Assembly: GCA_022592435.1 (NCBI GenBank)
Contig: JABYQS010000730.1
Location: 1-14,517 of the forward strand
DNA: 14,517 bases
Direction of reading: 5' to 3'
Source of the DNA: Cerioporus squamosus
Taxonomy: Eukaryota; Basidiomycota; Agaricomycetes; Polyporales; Polyporaceae
Positions 8,583 through 14,517 of the stretch are shown here, piece by piece. The notes beneath the pieces were generated by a model. It was not told where the DNA came from, did no database searches, and saw nothing but the letters and a program-made list of their open reading frames with translations. The translations under genes were made by a program, and so were the position numbers. How positions within the stretch are numbered: the stretch's first letter is position 1; the number at the start of each line of letters is the position of its first letter.

Positions 8583-10526
8583 TCAACGAAGAGGTAGTGT
8601 TGTCGGATGATGGTTGTGTGACATATGTCGCCGGAGCGACTTTGAATGCTCAACAGCTCGATCCTACACATACATTGGCGTTAGGACGTTATTCGCAGAG
8701 AATAAGCTCAACAAGTAGAAGAGCGGTGCTCACCTCCAAGTCATGGGCGCCGGACCGCGAGCGGATGATAGCTTCAATCCTCACCAGCACCATCGTCCTC
8801 TCTGGTTTGATACCACATCGAGTAAAGCGTAGCGTAAAGATGTGCCCGCCTGCGATGTGAAACGCTCTCGCATGGTCAGACCACCCACTGATGTGATCCG
8901 CTTGACAGTCGTGATCAAGGGAGGATACACCCCACGCGTCAAAGCGGCGCACACTCGCCCAATGAACCCGCGCAGGCCCCGAAGAGAGTGTGCAGAGCCC
9001 TAGCCTCACGTCGACCCAGCCGAAGATCCCAGAGAACACGAGGCTGAATGTCGCAAGATATTGGTCGGCCGACGACGCCGGTGACTGCGATGAATCCGTG
9101 GGGTGCATGAGCGTAGCGTGGTGCTTCGACCATACGTCTGCGAGGGCATACTTATGCAGTCGAAAGGGAGCGTCGCTGCTCGTATCCATGGGAAATCTAG
9201 GAACAGATTGGGGAGCGGAGCGAGTGGACTTGGTGCCATAGGCGAGGTACGTTTGTCGCCGTGAAAGGCTCATGGCGGTCGAAGGACCCGGCGCCGTGGA
9301 ATGAATCCGCAGAAGGCGACATGCATTGAGTTGGTGAGACGTGTGTTGGTTTCGGCGGATGAGGTTATAACAAGCAACATCAAGGGTAGGCGTCGCGTCT
9401 TCCAAACTGTTCAGATGGGGCGCGAGACATAGCAGGAGCCTGCCTGCGCGCTCGTCGCATCAGGCGAAGTCGGCGAAGTGGAAACCTTGTATCTGCACAA
9501 TTGGAATGTTTGCGAGCACTCCGTGAGGCGTTATGGACAGGGTTGTGATACCGTCCATCGCTGCGTCATCCCATCGCTGTCGACGCATCGTCAGACAGTT
9601 ACGCGATGAGATGGACGGATACGAACCTGGTCCTCCTCTTCGAGCGCTGGATTATCACGACTTTCAGTGAGAGAGCGACAATTGAGAAAGTCAGCTGGAG
9701 ACTGCGCAAACAGTGTATATGGGGATTGGGTAGGTCCCGCGAGCTCGTCCAAGTCACAGATGTCGCCCCAGGCGAAGACAGTGGTATCCGGATTGCGTCT
9801 CATGATCTCCTCCTGCAAGCGTTGGAACGCCTTCCGTCCTTCTCCGTAGATGGTCGGCATGTTCACATCAAACAGACCCATCAAGGAGTATGCCTCGTCT
9901 TCCGACCGGGTCGTCCTTCGCGCTGCGGCCCACGACATCCGTTGGGCGATGCTGAACTCGTCGAGAGCTGCTTCGCCCCGCAAGACAGTTTCGGGTATAC
10001 CCGTGACCGCCTCGATGCGCTTAGCTAGGTCCGCCTTAGAGCCGATGGGTTCCCAAGATTGGGACAGGAACAGAACGAACTGCGGTGCGATGAGTTCCTG
10101 GAGCGTCCATCCCCTGCCATGCCACACACTCCGGCTGAAGTGCGTGCCGCCGTTTGTGCTTTCGGTGAGGACGTCCTCGAGGTAGGCATAGCAGACTTCC
10201 GCAAGGGAGTAGTAGCGAATCATCGAGTTGATAGCCTCCTGTAGCGCTGCACTGCTGGACTTGTCTATGCAGCACGTGTCGATCCAGACCCAATCGTACC
10301 CGTGCTTCTGTGCGAATTCGCAGCACCGGCGGATCTTCGCAGACGCGAGGTAGCGAGGCGTTCTACGGCTCCAAGGCCTCGCACAGCTCTCCTTCAGCCT
10401 CTTCAGGTCTTGGAATGTCTGCTCGTTCTTGACCCAGACGTGCGAGAGGATGGCGTAGCCGCCTGGGACGCTCCCGGGAGAGGCGAAGAAGTGGAGCTCG
10501 GCGCGGTGGGTGCTCAGAAGCCACAT
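8583..10526 (-). CDS. HET-domain (heterokaryon incompatibility type) protein, interrupted by an in-frame TGA
   Basis: HET proteins mediate non-self recognition and cell death when genetically different hyphae fuse. The first ATG in the frame, at 10526, gives MWLLSTHRAELHFFASPGSV, a usual start for this basidiomycete family. The HET domain spans about residues 23-150 with GGYAILSHVWV, DWVWIDTCCIDKSSSAALQE and WHGRGWTLQELIAP. It is followed by MSWAAARRTTRSEDEAYSLM, GLFDVNMPTIYGEG and TTVFAWGD. Exons are 10526-9623, 9560-8734 and 8663-8583. Intron 1 (62 bp) has donor GTATCC and an upstream CTGAC; intron 2 (70 bp) has donor GTGAGC, a CTAAC branch site and acceptor GTGTAG. They give 604 codons in one frame, except for TGA at 9462-9460 (codon 335). 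Sequence on both sides of it looks like family protein: TPHGVLANIPIVQIQG before, CDERAGRLLLCLAP and, near codon 518, HDCQADHISGW after. The product is either a 334-residue truncated protein or a 603-residue one by readthrough, splicing or error. Confidence 0.85.
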
Positions 10527-11941
10527 GTTGACTTGGAATCGTACTCGAACGATCAGTGGGATCCGACGTAAACTGTGGGGGACTAGTGCCGCAGAGTCGG
10601 TGTTAGGCTCATGATGCACAACGATGAGTCCGATCAAGGTACGTACTGTATGGGCAGGAATAAAGGATCGAGGAAAGGGGCGTTGAGCATCGTCACGACC
10701 GGTGATACGAGTTTGCCTGCCTGCATACACGTGGATCGTGGCTTCCACGAGGCATTAAAGTTCTGTCGCTCTAGCGTGCCGCCAGTGTCCAGTACATACC
10801 CTATCAGGACAACCTGCGATCTGGATATTCAACTGTTCAGTGACCCACAGTGTTCGTTACTGCTGCGAGACATACCTCCGTCATTGACATTCCTACATCT
10901 CGCACCACCTCGAAGAATCCGTCGTTCCCCAAGTGCAACGAAGACGAGCGCGGGGCCTCCGATGTGTGCTGTTGGCGACAGGCAGACACCGTCAGAAGTA
11001 CGGCAGACACCAACTCTCGTCGCCTCCAATTCAACCAGCCGCGCAACAATCTGAGAGCGAACGGGGATGCATGCCCATCCCAAGTCGCACTCGTCCCCGC
11101 AGCGAACTCGGCGCCAAGCACCCAACCAACCCGCCGTGACATAACCACATGCCCACACGGGCCCGGTGGTACGCACGCACCGACCGCATGGCACAACACT
11201 CAGACCCGCACCATCACCCCTGGTATCCCGAAAGCGAAGCTTAAAGCCTGTGCGCCCTCACCCGCATACGAACTTCCTTCTTCCCTCTGCTCCTTCGAGG
11301 CTCCCGCCGGCATGGGATGCGCAGCAGCGTGCACTCCGCGCGCACAGGGGCCGTGGGGACGGAGCGTGCGCCGCTCTCATCGCGGTGACAGCGTGACGGA
11401 CATCGGTGCGGGGAGATGGGAAGAGGAGCCCCAGGGTGCACGCGGGATCTGGGGCTGGGAACGCGGACGAGGGGGGCCGGTCCCAATGGAAGCGAGGGGA
11501 GGTGCTTGGTGGGCTGCTTGGGTCTATCTGAGTGGCCCACTGCTATCCGCTCGGCGGCTCCGTGCGTCCAAGCCAAGCCTCTAAGGAGCTTGTGGTACGC
11601 TCGTCTCTCGTACACCGTCACAAGTATGTCCCCGGTCGATCGTACCCAGAGGGTGGGCCAGTGACACGTCGACCGAGGTGGAAGCTCGCAAGCTCGAGAG
11701 AACCTCCTTCCAATCGCCACGCCTTCTCCCGGGTCCCAGGTCCACGGTTCCAGCAGCGACTGCCATACGAGGCTGCTGGAGGTGCCATGCTGCGTTCCCG
11801 GTCATGCGGCGGCCTCGTATGCAGTGCTGCCCTTCCTGCCGCTCTTCTCCCTACGGGGCTTCACACAGTGCGAGCGGCGACGTACGAGGAAGGACATATT
11901 GGCTCCCACCACCGAGTCTGCTCGTTCTGCCGCCGCCGTCA
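10527..11941. other. HET upstream region and gene-poor flank, no supported gene
   Basis: The HET frame stays open upstream to 10748 but contains no ATG there, so 10527-10748 is treated as 5' UTR or promoter. Farther on, long open frames occur on both strands at once (for example + 10850-11584 and - 11241-11720). None shows a domain, signal peptide or consistent splice pattern. Simultaneous opening of several frames is expected of GC-rich sequence where stop codons are rare. Confidence 0.45.
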
Positions 11942-12400
11942 ACTGTGCGCTCGACTGTCGACTCGGATGCAGTGGCCTCGAAGCAGCCCTATGAAGCGCC
12001 TTCGGGTTGCTACCGTTCGGGAGCGCAGCTGGGGGGCGAGACGACCACAGGGCACGCTCAAGCTCAAGCTCGGCCGCCCTCGCGAGCGCGTCCTGGCGGG
12101 GACGCAGAACTGCGACGTCACTCTCCCGTTGACCGCTTTCGCAAGCCCGTCCATCCGTGCCACCGCAAGCGCCACCGCAGTCGACCTGGTCGTCGATGAC
12201 GTCCGTGGTGGCACTGGGAACTCGCGCCCTGCGATCTGGCGAATCGTGCTCGTCAGGGGGGGAGCACCTGAGATGCGTGCCACGGGGAGCTGGCGGGTGT
12301 CCGGTCCCGCGGCCTGGGAAGCAAGAGGAGTAGCGGTTAGTAAGGTGATCACGCTTGAAAACACGATGAGGACGGTCGAGAGATGATCGTCGCAGCCCAT
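11942..12400 (-). CDS. Weak candidate: small secreted-type protein
   Basis: Not recognised. The ATG at 12400 begins MGCDDHLSTVLIVFSSVITL followed by LTATPLASQAAG, which looks like a signal peptide with a plausible cleavage site. The frame then runs 153 residues (stop included in the end coordinate) through Ser/Thr/Arg-rich sequence without a recognisable domain. A GTGCTC...CGCAG segment near 12270 with an internal CTGACG could be a short frame-neutral intron. A second minus-strand frame (12497-11802) overlaps it and looks equally protein-like, ending in basic residues, so the true exon chain may switch frames. The + strand is also open across this stretch, which weakens the call. Confidence 0.2.
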
Positions 12401-13131
12401 TATCGAGGTGCGAGCGCCTTGGGGCGAGGTGACGAGTGCGTTCGTTCGTAGACGTGACTCGGACCGGGGCTAGTATCTCAGATGCATCATACAACATACA
12501 ACGCCGTTGTCACTCTCTGGCGCCCCGTGCGAATCAGGTGTGACAAGACAAGACACCATCGAGCTACTGAGAGAAGCAGGTTCGATGGCTACGATGGAGA
12601 AGTCATAGCTGTCGCGAGGGAGGCGGAGGATGGGCGGCCAAGCGCTCGACGCAGACACGGAAGCCACAGGCACCAGGTCGACCTGATGAGCGTCCGGGTA
12701 ACATGGCCGCCATCGACCACGTCCTGCGCGATTAGACACTTCACATATCCGAGAGTGCATGACTGAACTGCAAGGTTGTGCACGTCCGGCAGTAACACCA
12801 CCCGGTGCACGGGCGGCCACGACTCAGACGTCAACGTTCAGACGCTCAATGGTCCCATCCGCTCATGTCCTCGGGAAGTCTGTATTTACGGTAAGCCGCT
12901 CGATCGACCACACCGGCGCTGGCCTGCATGAGGCTCGCAGACGCCATCCGTCTGTCCGCTATTCATTATGCGGTCGTGGCTGCGCAGCAGGGGACGCGGA
13001 GAACGCGGATGCCGTAACTCAGCCCTTCCTCGCAATCAGATCATGCCGAGTTGCGCGATAGGGCTGACTACGCCCGGGCCAGGTATATGAAGATTCGGGC
13101 ATCGACACGTCCGTTGGTCAGACGTTCGAGT
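12401..13131. other. Intergenic, no gene seen
   Basis: About 730 bases with only short frames on either strand. None has family motifs, and no convincing donor-acceptor pairs linking them were found. No tRNA B-box or tandem repeat was noticed. Confidence 0.45.
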
Positions 13132-13473
13132 TCAACTCTGATTCAGTGTGAGCGGGGAGGAATACTGAACAGAGAAGTCTCCATTCCGAATACGCCCGAT
13201 GATGTACGGATAGCAGGAGAACAGGTTGGAACTCCCGGCGCCAGGACGTGCGGGTATGCAAGGAGCTGAGGGATAGACTCACTTCGTCGTCGTAGCACGG
13301 GAGGAGAAGGGTTTTCTCGGATGTGTCGAAGCCCTGGTCGGCGGCTTGCGGAAGAATCCTTTCGCCCTGGAAGATCAGCGGATGCGTTCTTGAACACCAA
13401 GGCTCAGTCATGCGGTGCAAATGCCAGAGTGCATGTGATTTACCGACCTTTCATGCGTGCTGTTCTGTGCCAT
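13132..13473 (-). CDS. Candidate small three-exon gene, function unknown
   Basis: Not recognised. An ATG at 13473 in a favourable context (caagATGGc) begins MAQNSTHE. A 59-base intron (13447-13389, donor AG/GTCGGT, CTGAG before the acceptor) joins it in frame to THPLIFQGERILPQAADQGF then DTSEKTLLLPCYDDE. That exon ends at a strong GTGAGT donor (13282). The best downstream acceptor is ttctctgttcag ending at 13165, giving a last exon YSSPLTLNQS and TGA at 13134-13132. The predicted protein is 54 residues. The frame is consistent through both joins, but the product is very short and the second intron is 118 bp, longer than the others here. It may instead be the 5' remnant of a larger broken gene. 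Confidence 0.3.
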
Positions 13474-14517
13474 CTTGAACCGCTACGTGGTCCGACCGGC
13501 GACTGGTAGGGTTCCTTGATGCGTACTGGGGCGCGCAGGAAAGTTTAGGGTGAAAATTCTCGGGTCCCTGATCACGACGAGGTTATTCCGGATCAACACG
13601 CGACTCGACGCCAGCGTAAGTGACACACCTCGTCGGGGCGACCATGGTTTAAGACGCGCTGGCCGAGGTTATCAATGCAGCCTGGTTGATTCGAAGAGCG
13701 CGACGCTGTATTTTGGTCTAGAAGCCGATTGTTAAATTCCTGGCGTAAGGGGGGCTAACTTTAGCACACGCCGAAAATAAACCCGTCCAGAAATAGCCCG
13801 AACCGCGAATATACACGCACCTATTGGCGGACGAGAATACGACGCTGGAAATTAGCCCACTTTGCGGGCAATTTGAGGCCGCAGGGAGAAGGCGAGCGAC
13901 ACGAAGAGGCTGCGGGAGCGAGAGTCGGTGGCAGGGCAGACACAGCGCACGTCTTCTGGCGTAAGGCTGAGATTGCGATCTGCGCTGGTGATCGCGATGC
14001 CGCGGCGCGCCCGTGCCGAGGATTAAAGTTCCTGGGGCGCGATGTCCCGACTGGGCAGGAGGGGCCCGGCGGACCTGGCGGGGAGCGGGGGGCGTCGGAG
14101 GGAGGTGGTGGCTTGACGAGCTTGAAACTCGCGGGAAAAGCTGGGCTGAGAGAGAGAGAAGGGGGACCATAAGCAGGGCCCGACGCGTGCCGGGGGTCGC
14201 TGCAGGCCCCGACTGCGCCCGCCGATAGGGAGCATTTGGGAGGCGAGTGTGACGTTGGATCTTGCCGTGGGCAGGCAATCTGGCGTGCCGCGGTGGGGAG
14301 AGGCCCACGGTGGGTCACAGAGGTGGGGGAACTCGGCGTGCGCTGAGAAAGCCAAGTCAGCAGACGAGATCGCACGGAAGAAGCAGCGAGTTCGACGAGG
14401 CACGCTGGACGGCGGTGTGAATCTGTGGAGGCCGGGGCGGCGAGCGGGAGAAGAAGATTTGATGCGAGATAGCCGGGCGGGGTGGTGTGCGCAGCGATCT
14501 GCGCGCGCTGGACGGGT
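13474..14517. other. Right flank, no supported gene
   Basis: About 1 kb. The part from 13540 to 13870 is comparatively AT-rich. From about 13870 onward the + strand is purine- and G-rich (GAGAGAGAG near 14149-14158, several GGGG runs). That gives long overlapping minus-strand frames rich in Pro, Ser and Arg that look like composition artefacts. No start, splice pattern or domain supports any of them. Confidence 0.45.

Noticed and set aside
8689..9405. Open minus-strand frame as an independent 238-residue gene
   Set aside because: It has no ATG at its 5' end and is in frame with the HET exon 2; it reads as the HET protein's C-terminal half.
10527..10748. N-terminal extension of the HET protein
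   Set aside because: The frame is open but has no ATG before 10526, and MWLLSTHRAEL is the usual start of this family.
10850..11584. 244-residue + strand open frame upstream of the HET gene
   Set aside because: It has no domain, no splice context and biased low-complexity composition; opposing frames are open too.
11532..12386. 284-residue + strand open frame
   Set aside because: It has no recognisable domain, overlaps several equally open frames on both strands, and is Arg/Pro/Ser-rich as expected from GC-rich non-coding DNA.
13653..13667. GACGCGCTGGCCGAG resembles the 5' end of a eukaryotic serine or leucine tRNA
   Set aside because: The following bases do not form a D arm, anticodon arm or T arm, and there is no GGTTCGA-type B box at the right distance.
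13718..14403. Long minus-strand Pro/Ser/Arg-rich frames at the right edge
   Set aside because: They arise from a purine-rich + strand; three minus-strand frames overlap and none has domains or splice structure.
1..14517. Transposons, CRISPR arrays, bacterial defence systems, rRNA
   Set aside because: I looked for terminal repeats, reverse transcriptase or transposase motifs, spaced direct repeats and rRNA cores, and saw none.

Overview
The window looks like nuclear DNA of a filamentous basidiomycete, most likely an agaricomycete and perhaps a polypore-type wood decayer. The evidence is GC-rich coding sequence, genes broken by short GT-AG introns of about 49-118 bp, and the families present: a HET-domain protein, fungal BTB/POZ proteins and small RCR-like membrane proteins. 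No bacterial gene order, CRISPR array, phage or complete transposon was seen. The species assignment is inference.

Layout, left to right. (1) 120-1028, + strand: a decayed BTB/POZ gene, readable only by changing frame about six times. (2) 1378-1952 (minus) and 2347-3037 (plus): two divergently transcribed small single-pass membrane proteins of RCR-like build. They share both intron positions and phases, so they are probably an inverted duplicate pair. A perfect TGACGTCA element lies between them. The minus copy has an apparent one-base frameshift or an extra short intron. (3) 3337-6096, +: a four-exon gene for an 854-residue protein with a hydrophobic N-terminus, a coiled coil and a long disordered tail; family unrecognised. 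(4) 6624-8312, minus: an intact three-exon BTB protein of 515 residues with a second BTB-like segment. (5) 8583-10526, minus: a HET-domain gene whose three exons add up to 604 in-frame codons, apart from one in-frame TGA after the HET domain. (6) 10527-14517: a gene-poor flank with only two weak candidates, a secreted-type frame at 11942-12400 and a small three-exon candidate at 13132-13473, both minus.

How the genes might work together: fungi have no operons, so proximity alone says little. The RCR-like pair would act at the endomembrane system or plasma membrane, by family analogy. The HET domain is the core of allorecognition and programmed cell death proteins. Fungal BTB genes are a large, fast-turnover family often found beside HET genes in accessory regions. 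Relics, paralogue pairs and a possible nonsense allele together suggest a rapidly evolving accessory segment. All exon structures were built by eye from splice motifs and frame consistency and are not supported by transcripts.
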